Positions 1-9,700 of a stretch of DNA of 64,000 nt are shown piece after piece (within the stretch, counting starts at the first letter, position 1; the number at the start of each line of letters is the position of its first letter). The translations under genes and the position numbers were made by a program. The stretch comes from a bacterium (GTDB taxonomy: Bacteria; Eisenbacteria; RBG-16-71-46; CAIMUX01), in assembly GCA_030431975.1 (NCBI GenBank), contig JAUIHP010000002.1, forward strand, positions 62,001 to 126,000, written 5' to 3'. Below the pieces are notes generated by a model. It did no database searches. It saw only the letters and a program-made list of their open reading frames with translations, and was not told the DNA's origin.

Positions 1-1278
1 GGTTGCAACTGCTCGACCGGGCCCCGCCTCATGCTCGACGTTCTCACAGAGATGCGGAAGGCCGGAGATGACCTCCTACTGGCCGCCCTTCCCAACGCCG
101 GCGCTCCCGAGTTCGTCGAAGGGCGCGCGATCTACTTTTCGTCTCCGGAGTACATGGGTACCTACGCCCGCCGCTTCGTCCGAAGCGAGGATGTCGCGTT
201 GGTCGGTGGGTGTTGCGGGACCACTCCAGAGCATGTCCGAAACATGCATGGTGCGCTCAAGTCCATTCAGGGGACGAAAGTGACGCTGGTCGAAAGCTCG
301 GACGAAAACTCCGGTCCCGACGAGCCGGTGGAAGCCGTACCGCTACCGGAAAGGAGCCGGCTGGCCCGACGTCTGAGCGAGGGACACTTCGTCACTTCCG
401 TGGAGATCTCTCCCCCCCGCGGCGTCGACCCGACCAAGGTTCTCTCGGCGGTCAGCAAGCTGCGGGATGCGGGCGTCGACGCCGTCAACATTCCGGACGG
501 ACCTCGGGCTTCGGCCCGGATGAGCCCGATGGCCCTTTCGGCGCTCATCACCCAACAGGTCGGGATCGAGACCATTCTTCATTACTGCTGTCGTGACCGA
601 AACCTCCTCGGAATGCAGTCCGACCTACTGGGTACTCATGCGTTGGGAATCCGGAACCTCATCATCATCACGGGGGATCCGCCGAAGTTGGGCGACTACC
701 CGCAGGCAACGCCGGTCTTCGACGTCGACTCGATCGGACTGACCGAGATCGTCGAACGGCTGAACCACGGGCTGGACCTCGGAGCCAAATCACTCGGTGC
801 ACCCACGTCGTTCTTCGTTGGAGTCGGCGTCAACCCCGGCGCCATCAATCTCGATCACGAGATCGACCGCTTCCGCCAAAAGGTCCAGGCCGGCGCGAAC
901 TGCGCCTACACGCAGCCCGTCTTCGATCCGAAGCGCCTCTTCACGTTTCTCGAGAGAACCGAGGACATCGACATTCCCATCCTCGTCGGAATCCTCCCAC
1001 TCAACAGCCACCGCAACGCAGAGTTCTTCCACAACGAAGTCCCGGGGATGGACGTTCCGGACGATGTGCGGGCCAGGATGAAAGAAGCTGGAAGCGGTGA
1101 CGAGGCCAAACGCGTCGGGGTCGAGATTGCGAAGGAAGCGCTCGCCAAGGCACGATCCTCGTCCCGCATCCGCGGCGCCTACGTCATGCCGCCGTTCGGC
1201 CGGGCTGCGCGCGCTCTGGACGTGCTCGGAGATCTTCTCGCGGAAACCGCAGCGGGGCCGGCCACGCAAACCCGATAG
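1..1278 (+). CDS. Bifunctional homocysteine S-methyltransferase / methylenetetrahydrofolate reductase, C-terminal part
   Basis: The reading frame is open from the first base, so the 5' end of the gene lies outside the window. The visible start GCNCSTGP is the first zinc-cysteine motif of the homocysteine S-methyltransferase (Pfam S-methyl_trans) fold, and VGGCCGTTPEHV near residue 70 is the paired-cysteine zinc site that closes that domain. After a short linker the rest is a methylenetetrahydrofolate reductase barrel (VTSVEISPPRG, ITGDPPK, TQPVF, GILPL). The fusion resembles Bacillus YitJ-type proteins: it reduces methylene-THF and methylates homocysteine in methionine synthesis in the cytoplasm. 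Another methyl-cycle gene, ahcY, lies about 38 kb away. The N-terminal length and start cannot be seen. Confidence 0.9.
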   Translation, partial: GCNCSTGPRLMLDVLTEMRKAGDDLLLAALPNAGAPEFVEGRAIYFSSPEYMGTYARRFVRSEDVALVGGCCGTTPEHVRNMHGALKSIQGTKVTLVESSDENSGPDEPVEAVPLPERSRLARRLSEGHFVTSVEISPPRGVDPTKVLSAVSKLRDAGVDAVNIPDGPRASARMSPMALSALITQQVGIETILHYCCRDRNLLGMQSDLLGTHALGIRNLIIITGDPPKLGDYPQATPVFDVDSIGLTEIVERLNHGLDLGAKSLGAPTSFFVGVGVNPGAINLDHEIDRFRQKVQAGANCAYTQPVFDPKRLFTFLERTEDIDIPILVGILPLNSHRNAEFFHNEVPGMDVPDDVRARMKEAGSGDEAKRVGVEIAKEALAKARSSSRIRGAYVMPPFGRAARALDVLGDLLAETAAGPATQTR

Positions 1279-1307
1279 GATCGCGACGCCCGATAGGATC
1301 GCGACGT

Positions 1308-2330
1308 TTAAGGCGTTTCGGGGGTTTCCAACCGGTCCAAAAGGTGCCGGGCCTCGACCAGAGCCAGGGAGTCCTGGCCAAAGACCAGAAAACGCCGGAA
1401 GACGTCGGCCGCTTCCGTCGACCGGTCGTGTTCCAGGAACAAGCGTCCCAGCTGAAAGTACGCCGGCTCATAGTGCGGTCGCAGTCGCAGGACCTGCTCC
1501 AGGTGGAAGGTCGCCCGGTCGATCTCGTCGTCCCGCTCCGAAACCATCGACGCGTTGTAGTGCGCCTCAGCATGGGTCGGGTCCAAGGCCAAACAGGCCT
1601 GGTACTCCGTCGCAGCCACGTCATACCGTTTCGTCCGATGCGCAAGGTAGGCCAGTTGAAAGTGGTCTTCGGCCAGCGCTTCGCCTTCCAGACCGACCAG
1701 CTGCCGGAACATCGCCCCCGCCTGATCGTGACGGCGGATTTCCTTCCACTGGTACGCGGACTCCCGGAGCCGCTCCTCGTGCAACCCGCCACGTTCGAGG
1801 GCGCGCATTCCGGCCATGATCGCTTCCGCCCGAAAGCCGTCGTCACGGAGAAGCAGCGAGAGATCGTGGTGCGCTTCCGGAGGACAAAGAGGAGCCTTGC
1901 TGAGCGCGCGGAAGGCACGCGTGGCCCGAAGGCGCATCCCCAGCTTGAGAAGGGTTCGCGCATGAAGGTAGGCCGCCTCCACCGAGTCCGGTCCCGAACC
2001 CCGATCGAGATAGACTTCGAGGTGATGACGGGCAGAGACCAGATTTCCGATCTCGTAGTAGGTCGACCCCAGAACAAAGTGCGGTTGGGGATCCGAGCCG
2101 TTTGCCCGCAGGGCGCTGAGCGCCTCCTGAATCCGAATGGCCGTGTCCTCTGCATCGACGACCGGAACCGGACGGCGAACAACCGATGGGTTCGTCGGCA
2201 GAGGGTCGGCCGAAACCGCCAACCCAAGAAGGGGTGCTGACCCATCCAGATCGAAAGGAGTCCAATGGATGAGGACAACGGCTAGGACTGCGCCGATCCA
2301 GGAGGTCGGCAAGAAGTGGCTCCCAAACAT
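1308..2330 (-). CDS. Exported TPR-repeat protein
   Basis: A 340-residue protein starting at ATG 2330. It has a hydrophobic N-terminus (about residues 8-40, SWIGAVLAVVLIHW and GLAVSA) that could be a signal peptide or anchor. Most of the rest is helical repeat with TPR spacing; clear units include LGSTYYEIGNLVSARHHLE, AYLAHRTKRYDVAATEYQ, AHYNASMVSERDDEIDRAT and AYFQLGRLFLEHDRSTEAA. TPR arrays bind partner proteins, and no enzymatic motif is visible. It is convergent with the MTHFR fusion and divergent from a second, smaller TPR gene, with 95 bases between the two starts. The partner and pathway are unknown. Confidence 0.75.
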   Translation of the reverse strand: MFGSHFLPTSWIGAVLAVVLIHWTPFDLDGSAPLLGLAVSADPLPTNPSVVRRPVPVVDAEDTAIRIQEALSALRANGSDPQPHFVLGSTYYEIGNLVSARHHLEVYLDRGSGPDSVEAAYLHARTLLKLGMRLRATRAFRALSKAPLCPPEAHHDLSLLLRDDGFRAEAIMAGMRALERGGLHEERLRESAYQWKEIRRHDQAGAMFRQLVGLEGEALAEDHFQLAYLAHRTKRYDVAATEYQACLALDPTHAEAHYNASMVSERDDEIDRATFHLEQVLRLRPHYEPAYFQLGRLFLEHDRSTEAADVFRRFLVFGQDSLALVEARHLLDRLETPETP

Positions 2331-2425
2331 TGAAGCAGGCTACCTTGCCGACCCGGGCCCTACAACGACACTTTCGTCGTCCGGTCGCGTTGACACCTTC
2401 GCCCGCATGAACGAGAATCCCGCCC

Positions 2426-2923
2426 ATGGCGGAGGCAGATCGAACAGCCCAACCACGGCAGAAGGCGAGAGCCCTTTTTCGTCGTGCCTATCGGGCGCAA
2501 CAGCGAGGTCGTCTCGACGATGCGGCGCGTTTGTATCGCGAGTCGATCGAAACGCATCCGACGGCTGAGGCCTACACCTACCTGGGTTGGACGCACGCCT
2601 ATCGGCGTGAGTACGACGCCGCCATGCGGTACTGCCGTCTGGCCATCGAGATCGATCCATCCTTCGGCAACCCCTACAACGACCTCGGCGCCTATCTGAT
2701 CGAAAAGAACCAATGGACCGAGGCGGAACCCTGGTTGGAAGCCGCGGCACGGGCCACCCGCTACGCGTCCTACCACCTCCCCTACTACAATCTGGGACGC
2801 ATTCAGGAACATCGCTTCGATTACGAAAAGGCCGAGGCTCTTTACCGTCGGGCCCTGCAGTTCCACCCCAAGTTCAAACCTGCCCGTCGCGCGCTCGGAC
2901 TTCTCCAAGCCAGACGCAACTAA
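2426..2923 (+). CDS. Small TPR-repeat protein
   Basis: A 165-residue soluble protein without a signal peptide. It contains about four TPR units in tandem (RAYRAQQRGRLDDAARLY, YTYLGWTHAYRREYDAAMRY, NDLGAYLIEKNQWTEAE, YYNLGRIQEHRFDYEKAEALY). The start is ATG 2426; no strong Shine-Dalgarno is visible. It is divergent from the exported TPR gene, so the 95-base gap probably carries both promoters. Its last four bases overlap the end of the broken lipoprotein frame on the other strand. Likely a cytoplasmic scaffold or co-chaperone; the target is not deducible. Confidence 0.8.
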   Translation: MAEADRTAQPRQKARALFRRAYRAQQRGRLDDAARLYRESIETHPTAEAYTYLGWTHAYRREYDAAMRYCRLAIEIDPSFGNPYNDLGAYLIEKNQWTEAEPWLEAAARATRYASYHLPYYNLGRIQEHRFDYEKAEALYRRALQFHPKFKPARRALGLLQARRN

Positions 2924-3366
2924 GATCGCAGAAGTTCGTCGAAATGCCCCATCGGGAAATCAAAGGCTCGGTTGACTTGGCGGCGTTCGTCCGTGACTTC
3001 GAGGTGCAGACTCTTCGAGAAGGCTCTGCCGTCATCAAGATGTTGGTCGCGTTTCTCGCGCATGACCAGCGGAGCGCCCTCGTCGAGTGCGTCGTCGTCG
3101 AAGGACATCTGCGACAGGGGTTCTTCGTCCTCCTCGGCCAACGGAATGAAGTCACCGTCGGCCGCGTCCACCCTCGCTCTTCTCCGGAAAAGTCACCGGG
3201 CGTCAAGCGCTGCATCGCCTGGGTCACAGAGCAGTTGCACCGCAGCAATCCAGGCTCCGAGTTCGGCAACACGAACCTGGAAGAAGTCTATCGTGCGCCC
3301 TTCGAAGCCGCAGGCGACGAGGACCAGCAAGAGCGGTAACCCGTTTCTCGCCCGGGTCCCCCCCAA
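2920..3366 (-). pseudogene. Small lipoprotein gene interrupted by an in-frame TGA
   Basis: Reading leftward from a TTG at 3366 gives a lipoprotein-like N-terminus: hydrophobic PLLLVLVAC with lipobox LVAC, then GFEGRTIDFFQVRVAEL. The frame meets a TGA near 3196 (after DPGDAALDAR). The same frame then stays open to a stop at 2920 with a plausible acidic sequence (DFIPLAEEDEEPLSQMSF...GHFDELLRS). The downstream half alone can start at GTG 3171 and encode 83 residues, but then it has no export signal. The simplest readings are a decayed gene or a base error in the assembly. Selenocysteine is unlikely because no selenoprotein motif surrounds the TGA. It follows the slipin gene on the same strand. 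No family recognised. Confidence 0.45.
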
Positions 3367-3429
3367 AACAACTGTTCATGAGGGTCATGGGGACGAGCGT
3401 TGCGCCAGCCTGCGCCGGCGAGCCGACCG

Positions 3430-4194
3430 CTACGAATCTGACCGCGGTTCCGACGCCTTCTTCTCGAACGCACGCAACAGTTCGATCGGAATCGGGAAGA
3501 CCGTCGTCGAGTTGTTCTCCGTAGCAATTTCCGCAAGAGTCTGGAGATATCGCAGCTGTAGGGCCACCGGACGCTGTTCGATCATTCCGGCCGCATCCGA
3601 AAGTTTCTCCGCGGCCTGGAATTCACCTTCCGCGGCAATGATCTTGGCCCGGCGTTCACGTTCGGCCTCCGCCTGCTTGGCCATGGCCCGCCGCATTTCG
3701 ACGGGCAGTTCGACGTCCTTGACCTCGACCGACGAGACCTTGATTCCCCACGGATCGGTCTGACGATCGATGATTTTCTGAAGCTCGGTGTTGATGCGCT
3801 CACGGTCGGAAAGAAGAGAGTCGAGAGCTGACTCGCCAAGCACACTACGCAACGTCGTCTGCGCCAACTGTGAGGTGGCGAAGAGGAAATCCTCGACTTC
3901 GATGACCGACTTCTCCGGGTCGATGACTCGGAAGTAGATCACCGCGTTGACCTTTACCGTGACGTTGTCGAGGGTAATCACATCCTGAGGCGGCACGTCC
4001 ATGACCAGGGTCCGTAGGGACACCTTGACCATGCGGTCGATCATCGGAATGAGGAAGACCACGCCCGGTCCCTTGACACCGATGACGCGCCCAAGTCGAA
4101 AGACGACGCCACGCTCATATTCTTTGAGAACACGAACCGCGCTCGCGATCAACGCGACGAGCAAAAAGACAGCAACCAGGAATGCGGGGTTCAC
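3430..4194 (-). CDS. Slipin / stomatin-like SPFH membrane protein
   Basis: 254 residues: one N-terminal membrane segment (about residues 3-20, [17 protein letters not shown]), then the SPFH/Band 7 domain ([42 protein letters not shown]). A charged alanine-rich helix follows ([19 protein letters not shown]), and the C-terminus carries [20 protein letters not shown]. This is the prokaryotic stomatin pattern. Its start overlaps the stop of the NfeD protease gene by four bases, so the two are translationally coupled. In described systems the NfeD-type protease cleaves the C-terminus of its partner stomatin, and the pair acts in membrane-domain organisation or quality control. A separate SPFH pair, HflK/HflC, lies at 34.8-36.8 kb. 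Confidence 0.93.
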   Translation of the reverse strand: MNPAFLVAVFLLVALIASAVRVLKEYERGVVFRLGRVIGVKGPGVVFLIPMIDRMVKVSLRTLVMDVPPQDVITLDNVTVKVNAVIYFRVIDPEKSVIEVEDFLFATSQLAQTTLRSVLGESALDSLLSDRERINTELQKIIDRQTDPWGIKVSSVEVKDVELPVEMRRAMAKQAEAERERRAKIIAAEGEFQAAEKLSDAAGMIEQRPVALQLRYLQTLAEIATENNSTTVFPIPIELLRAFEKKASEPRSDS

Positions 4195-5552
4195 GAGGGC
4201 ACCTCCTCCGAAGTCACGAGCTCGACCTGCACCGTCAGGCCGTCGATCGCACGAATACGAACTCTCGACCCGACCGGAATCGCGTTCGGCGCAATGGCGT
4301 TCCAGTACTCTCCGTGGACACGAATCCGACCCGTCGGGGCGAGGGCGTCCACGACTTCCCCGACCTCTCCGATCATGCCCTCACTCCCCGTCGTCGCCTG
4401 ACGCTTTTGCGCCCGAACGGCCATGTACATGGCGAAGAGCACGAACCCGCTGAAGATGATGACGGTTGGAATCATGACATCCAGCCCCAAACGAAAGACC
4501 GACGTTCGCGGAAAGAGAAACAATGAGCCGAGGACCAGGCTGGTCACACCGCCCACCGAAAGAACACCGTAACTCGGAACCTTCACTTCCAGGGCAAAGA
4601 AAACGACGGAGAGAACAATGAGAAGAATCCCGACCGCATTGATCGGCAGTTGCTGAAGAGCAAAGAACGACAGCACAAGGCAGATTCCACCGACGGTTCC
4701 CGGAAGAATCGAGCCCGGGTTGTAAAGCTCCATGGCGACTCCCAGAATGCCGCCGAGAAAGAGCAGGTAGGCCAGGCTGGGATTCGAAAGGAAGGCCAGG
4801 ATCCGGTCCCGCCAATGGACGTCGAGGTCTTCGATCTGGGCACCCACCACGTTCAACGATGTTGAGTCCGGTCCCAAAGGCAGCTCGGCCTCGGCGACCT
4901 GACGAAACAGGTCATCGACGTCCGCCGCCACGAAATCGACGACGCGAGACTGCAGCGCTTCTTCCGCGGGCAGGGACACTCCGTTTCGTACCGCCTCTTC
5001 GGCCCAGTCTGCGTTCCTCCCCCACTTCTCAGCCAGGGAACGCGCATAGGCTGCCGCATCATTCGTGACCTTCTTGGCCATCGTCGAATCGGGAGTGGAT
5101 CCACCCAGCCCAACCGGGGACGCCGCCCCAATCGCGGTTCCCGGCGCCATGGCGGCGACCGGAGCCGCCAGAGTAATGAAGAGCCCGGCCGAGGCGGCAC
5201 GGGCGCCCTGAGGAGTGACATAGACGAAAACCGGCACTGCGGAACCGAGAATGGACTGCACCATCAGCCGCATGGAGGCATCGAGACCACCTGGAGTGTC
5301 GAGTGCGAGAAGAACCGCGTCGAAGTCGCCCGCCTCCGCTTCGTCCACAGCCTGCGCAAGGACCTTCGCGCTGATCGGACCGATGGCATCCGCGATCGTG
5401 ACCCGAAGGACTCGGGCGGGACCTGTGTTTGGGGAGCCGGCTTCGGCGGTTCGGTCGACAGAGCCCGGAGGCTGCGCTCCCACGAATGAAGCGACGAAGG
5501 CGACCGCCCAGATCAGTCCAATCGTATGGAAGAGGACTCGTGGAGCATTCAC
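4191..5552 (-). CDS. NfeD-family membrane serine protease (ClpP-like domain plus NfeD OB-fold)
   Basis: The start was chosen at GTG 5552 because GGGAGG sits six bases upstream and a signal peptide follows at once ([22 protein letters not shown]). This shortens the longest open frame by 27 codons to 453 residues. After the signal come the ClpP-like protease domain ([31 protein letters not shown] with the probable catalytic serine, [13 protein letters not shown]), several membrane segments ([36 protein letters not shown]) and a C-terminal NfeD OB-fold ([20 protein letters not shown]). This is the full-length (NfeD1b) architecture. The gene is upstream of and overlaps its slipin partner. Proline dehydrogenase ends 31 bases upstream on the same strand. 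Confidence 0.92.
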   Translation of the reverse strand: MNAPRVLFHTIGLIWAVAFVASFVGAQPPGSVDRTAEAGSPNTGPARVLRVTIADAIGPISAKVLAQAVDEAEAGDFDAVLLALDTPGGLDASMRLMVQSILGSAVPVFVYVTPQGARAASAGLFITLAAPVAAMAPGTAIGAASPVGLGGSTPDSTMAKKVTNDAAAYARSLAEKWGRNADWAEEAVRNGVSLPAEEALQSRVVDFVAADVDDLFRQVAEAELPLGPDSTSLNVVGAQIEDLDVHWRDRILAFLSNPSLAYLLFLGGILGVAMELYNPGSILPGTVGGICLVLSFFALQQLPINAVGILLIVLSVVFFALEVKVPSYGVLSVGGVTSLVLGSLFLFPRTSVFRLGLDVMIPTVIIFSGFVLFAMYMAVRAQKRQATTGSEGMIGEVGEVVDALAPTGRIRVHGEYWNAIAPNAIPVGSRVRIRAIDGLTVQVELVTSEEVPS

Positions 5553-5583
5553 TTCGACCTCCCGTCGTGTTTGTCGAAAGCGG

Positions 5584-6504
5584 TCAGCCCTTTCGCGAAC
5601 GTTCCTCGCCCATTCCGAGCACGGCTTTCGCAACCAGTCCTGCTACCCTGGGATTCTCGCGCATTCGGCGCATCGAGTAGGCGTACCACTGACGCCCGAA
5701 CGGAACATAGACACGCAGCGGATGGCCGTCCCGAACGATGATGTCCCGCAGTTCCTCGCGCACCCCGAGGAGCATCTGGAACTCATACCGACTCTGGTCG
5801 AGCTGCCGTTCCTCAACAACGCGCAGTCCTTCGTACACCAACCGCTCGTCATGGGTCGCAATGGCCGCAAAACCACCGGCCTCGATGACCGCTTCGAGGA
5901 CGGAAACGAAGTTGCGCGAGACGAGCTCATCTTCCTGGTACGCCACTTCCCAAGGTTCGACGTAAATGCCTTTGCAGACGCGCACCGATGGAGCGTACTC
6001 GGCCAGGGCCTTCACGTCCCGAAGACTTCGCCGCAGCATCGACTGCAGCACGATTCCCACATTATCGTATTCACGACGCAGACGCCGGTACACGTCGAGC
6101 GTGGGGTCGGTACAGGTCGAGTCCTCCATGTCCAACCGTACGGTCATACCGTAAGAGGCGGCTCGGGAGACGATGGCTTCGATATTCCGGTAGCAGGCTT
6201 CGGGGTCTATGGCGAGACCCAGCTGGGTCAGCTTCACCGAGACATTGGAATCCACTCCGCTGTCCCGAATGGCATCCAGCGCCTCGAGGTAGGCATCGCG
6301 CGGTCCGTTCGCCTGCTCGATCCGGGAGATGTGTTCGCCCAGAACGTCGAGCGTCGCACGGATGTCCGTCTTGTTGAGATCGCGGATCGTGTCAAGGGCA
6401 TCAGAAAGCGTTTCCCCGGCGATGTACCGCGAAGCAAACTTTCGCACGAGGGGACGGGGCACCAGAGGCAGGGTCGCCACCACAGCACGATCGAACAGAC
6501 TCAA
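5584..6504 (-). CDS. Proline dehydrogenase (FAD-dependent, monofunctional)
   Basis: A 306-residue single-domain ProDH barrel that oxidises L-proline to pyrroline-5-carboxylate and passes electrons to the quinone pool. Diagnostic stretches: VSVKLTQLGLAIDP, VRLDMEDSTCTDPTLDVYR, VGIVLQSMLRRS, RVCKGIYVEP, ATHDERLV, FQMLLGV and VPFGRQWYAYSMRRM; the last carries the paired arginines that bind the proline carboxylate. Length matches monofunctional bacterial enzymes, and no P5C dehydrogenase domain is present. The start is TTG 6504, preceded by AGGAAG. It sits upstream of the NfeD-slipin pair on the same strand and may share its transcript. Confidence 0.93.
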   Translation of the reverse strand: MSLFDRAVVATLPLVPRPLVRKFASRYIAGETLSDALDTIRDLNKTDIRATLDVLGEHISRIEQANGPRDAYLEALDAIRDSGVDSNVSVKLTQLGLAIDPEACYRNIEAIVSRAASYGMTVRLDMEDSTCTDPTLDVYRRLRREYDNVGIVLQSMLRRSLRDVKALAEYAPSVRVCKGIYVEPWEVAYQEDELVSRNFVSVLEAVIEAGGFAAIATHDERLVYEGLRVVEERQLDQSRYEFQMLLGVREELRDIIVRDGHPLRVYVPFGRQWYAYSMRRMRENPRVAGLVAKAVLGMGEERSRKG

Positions 6505-6745
6505 GCTTCCTATCTCCCAAATCTATCCGGCCCCCTGCCCGCTCGCACGTTGCGTGTCCGCCAATGGGAAGGGGTCTTGCCGTACGGAAAGACTTAGGAT
6601 GCTATCCTCAGGCAAGAAACCTGTAAAGCAACGGAGGCTTCACAGGGTCGCGAGATTCGAGATCCGGCACCGACTGCGGTTCCTCGCGCACGCACGAGTC
6701 TCAAACTGACCTGCGGATCCAAGCGGACAATCGGGGTTACATGGA

Positions 6746-9700
6746 GTGAGCCCACGTCCGCGCGGCGGGGCACGAACGGAAACCACGAAAAACGCGAGTA
6801 CCGCGCCGCGGCACAGCACTGCAAGAAAACGAAGGAGTCGTAGACCTCTGAGCAAGGATGTCGATCAAATCGGTTGCCCCACCGTCCCCGGACGGGTCGG
6901 GCTGCGCACGGAATGCGCGAGCGGATCGCCCCGGCGGGTGCTTCTCACGTGCCTTCTCGTTCTGTCGTGGTTGTCGGTCTGCGCTCCGGACGCCTCCGCG
7001 GTCCAATCTCCCGACCTGATCGAGCCGTCTCCGCCCCACGCTGGCCCCCACGACACGTTCGAGACGGAAGGGATCTTTCGCGTTCCCGCTCCCAGGTTGG
7101 GACCCAACCAACCCGCAGGACAGACGCTCAGAAGCGACTGGAAGCAACTCGCTGAAACCTATTTGCAGCAAGGAATTGCCAATCGCAACACAGAGGCCGA
7201 AGTGGCCCGGACAACGGAGATGTGGCTGACGGATGCCGTAGCCCCGGGCCTGGGCCTGGGCTGGCAATCTCGGAAGGTCATCCGCTCTCCGAAGCGAACC
7301 TACGTCCACCTGCTGCCGGCGGTCGACGGGCGTCCCATTCTCGGGTCTCCCATTTCGGTCGTCTGGGAGAACCGATCCGACCGCGTAACGGTGCGTGGTC
7401 CGGTCCCGATTCTGGACACGCCCTCCACCCTGGCGCTACACCCGGGAACTCCGTCGGAACTTGACGTCCCCGGCGCCGTCCGCTCTATCGAGGAGGCGTG
7501 GGTGTCGGCGGCCGCCGGCTTCACTCCCATCATCCGTGTCGAACTCGCTGTAGGGTCCCCCCCCGCGCTTTGGGAGACGTGGTTGCACGCCGAGACGAAA
7601 GAGATCCTGTACCGCGAACCGTTGGGAGCCCACGTCGAGGGCCGGATCACGGCCCGCGTGGAAACACGAACCGTCGACGACACCGTCGAGGAGTTCCCAC
7701 TCCCCCTCGCAAACGTCTTCGTTCAGGAGTCGGAAGGTGATCGAGTTGAGGAGACGGTGACCGACGCAAACGGACGCTACGAGTTGGGGACTTCCGGCGG
7801 CTCCGACCTCTGGGTCGGCACCGAGCTGGCCGGACCGCGCGTCCAGATCCAGGACGGAAACCTCGGATTCGAAACACCCCAACTCTCCGTCATGCTGGGA
7901 ACGAACGAACAGATCGACTTCTCCTGGACCGAAGAGCTGGCGGGCCCTTCCGCCCGGGACGCCTTCTTCCACGCCAACGAGTCCTACAACTACGTTCGCA
8001 CTCTCGACCCTTCGTCCGTGCTGGACTCGCTCGACTCGCCGATGCCGATACGGGTCGACGACGGCGCAGGCGTCTGCAACGCGTTCTTCGACGGAGTCGG
8101 ACTGACCTTCTACGCCGCCGGCGCAGGCTGCGAATCGACGGCCCGAATCGCCGACGTCGTCCATCACGAATACGGCCACGCCGTGTCCGCGAGCATCTAC
8201 CGGCCGTTTCGCATCCCGCGCGACATGGACGAGGCCTTCAGCGACTTCTACGCGGCGACGATCACCGGTCGACCAAAGATCGGGCTCGGAATCCTGGGAC
8301 CGGAAACCTTCTTTCGAGAGCTGGAAAGCGACCGCCGTTGGCCCGAGGATCAAAACATCATCCCCCACCTGCAGGGACTCATCCTTTCCGGCGCCTTATG
8401 GGATCTTCGGGAACTCGTAGGCTCGGAAGTTGCCGATCCGCTCTTCCACTTCGCACGCTACGGTCTTTCCGACAGCTTCGATCAGTTCTTCCTGGATCTG
8501 TTGGCCGAGGACGACGATGACGGCATCCTCGAAAACGGAACTCCGCATTTCGACGAGATCATCGCTGCGTTCCGGCCCCACGGGATCGGCGACTACTCCG
8601 TGCGGATCGAAGGCGGGGAGATCGCCGACACCGAGATCCTGGACGAAGGCATCCCCGCGCAAGTCACCATTCGTTCACTGCTCGGGCTGGAAGCCGGCGG
8701 AGTCCGGTTCCACTACCGTCGGTCCAACGAGTCGACCTTCACCGAAGCAACGGTCCTGACCGGGTCCGGGCTGCGCGAGTTCGAAGCGGTCATTCCCGCT
8801 CCAGCAGAAGAGACGGTCTTTGACTACTACTGGACCGCCGTCGATACCGCCGGGACCGTGGCGGCGTTTCCCCCGGATGCGCCGGAATCATGGAGCACCT
8901 TCCGAGCCGGCCCCGACACGACGCCACCTGTCCTCGCTCACCAACCGATCGAATACTTGAGTAGTGATCAGTCGGAACTCCCGATCGAGGTCGTCGCGTC
9001 GGACAACTCCGGCTCTCTCCGTGAAGTCGCGGTGGACTTTCGTATCGACGACCAGCCGGGATACACGTCGATTCCCCTGACTGGAGCGGGAACGTTCCGG
9101 GGATACCTTCCGACCGGAACCCTCGGCGCCGGGAGAGAAGTTCACTACCGAGTCCGGGTGACCGACGGGTCGCTGTCCGGGAACACGAGCCTCTTCCCCG
9201 CCGAAGGGGAACTCACGATTCAAGTCGTGGCAGGACGAACGTTTCCCCTGGAGTCGGACGACGGCGGCTTCACCAGCTCCGGGGACTGGGCCTGGGGAGA
9301 GCCTTCCAGCGCTCCCCTTCCACCATTCGGCACCCGGGTTTGGGCGACGAACCTCGGCGGGAACTATTCGCCGGGCACGGTCTCCACTCTGGTCGTCGGC
9401 CCGATCCCGGTCAATCCGGCCGGCACCGCGCAGCTACAGTTCCGGCACTACCATGACTTCGTCAACGGAATCGACGGCGGCCAGATGGCGGTCTCAGGAA
9501 ACGGAACCAGCTGGCGCATCCTTCGTCCTGCCGACGGGTACTCCGGCAGCTTTGTCGAAGCGTTTCAGGACGAGGCCTACACCGGCTCCACGGACGGATG
9601 GGAAGAAGTCCAGGTTGCCCTCGACCAGATCTTCCCAACGAACGAACTCTGGCTGCGTTTCCGAGTGCGCAGCACGGGCGCGACATCTTCGGCCGGCTGG

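Noticed and set aside
2920-3366. Selenocysteine readthrough of the TGA in the lipoprotein frame
   Set aside because: No selenoprotein motif (no CxxU or UxxC context) and the next codons look like ordinary coding sequence after damage.
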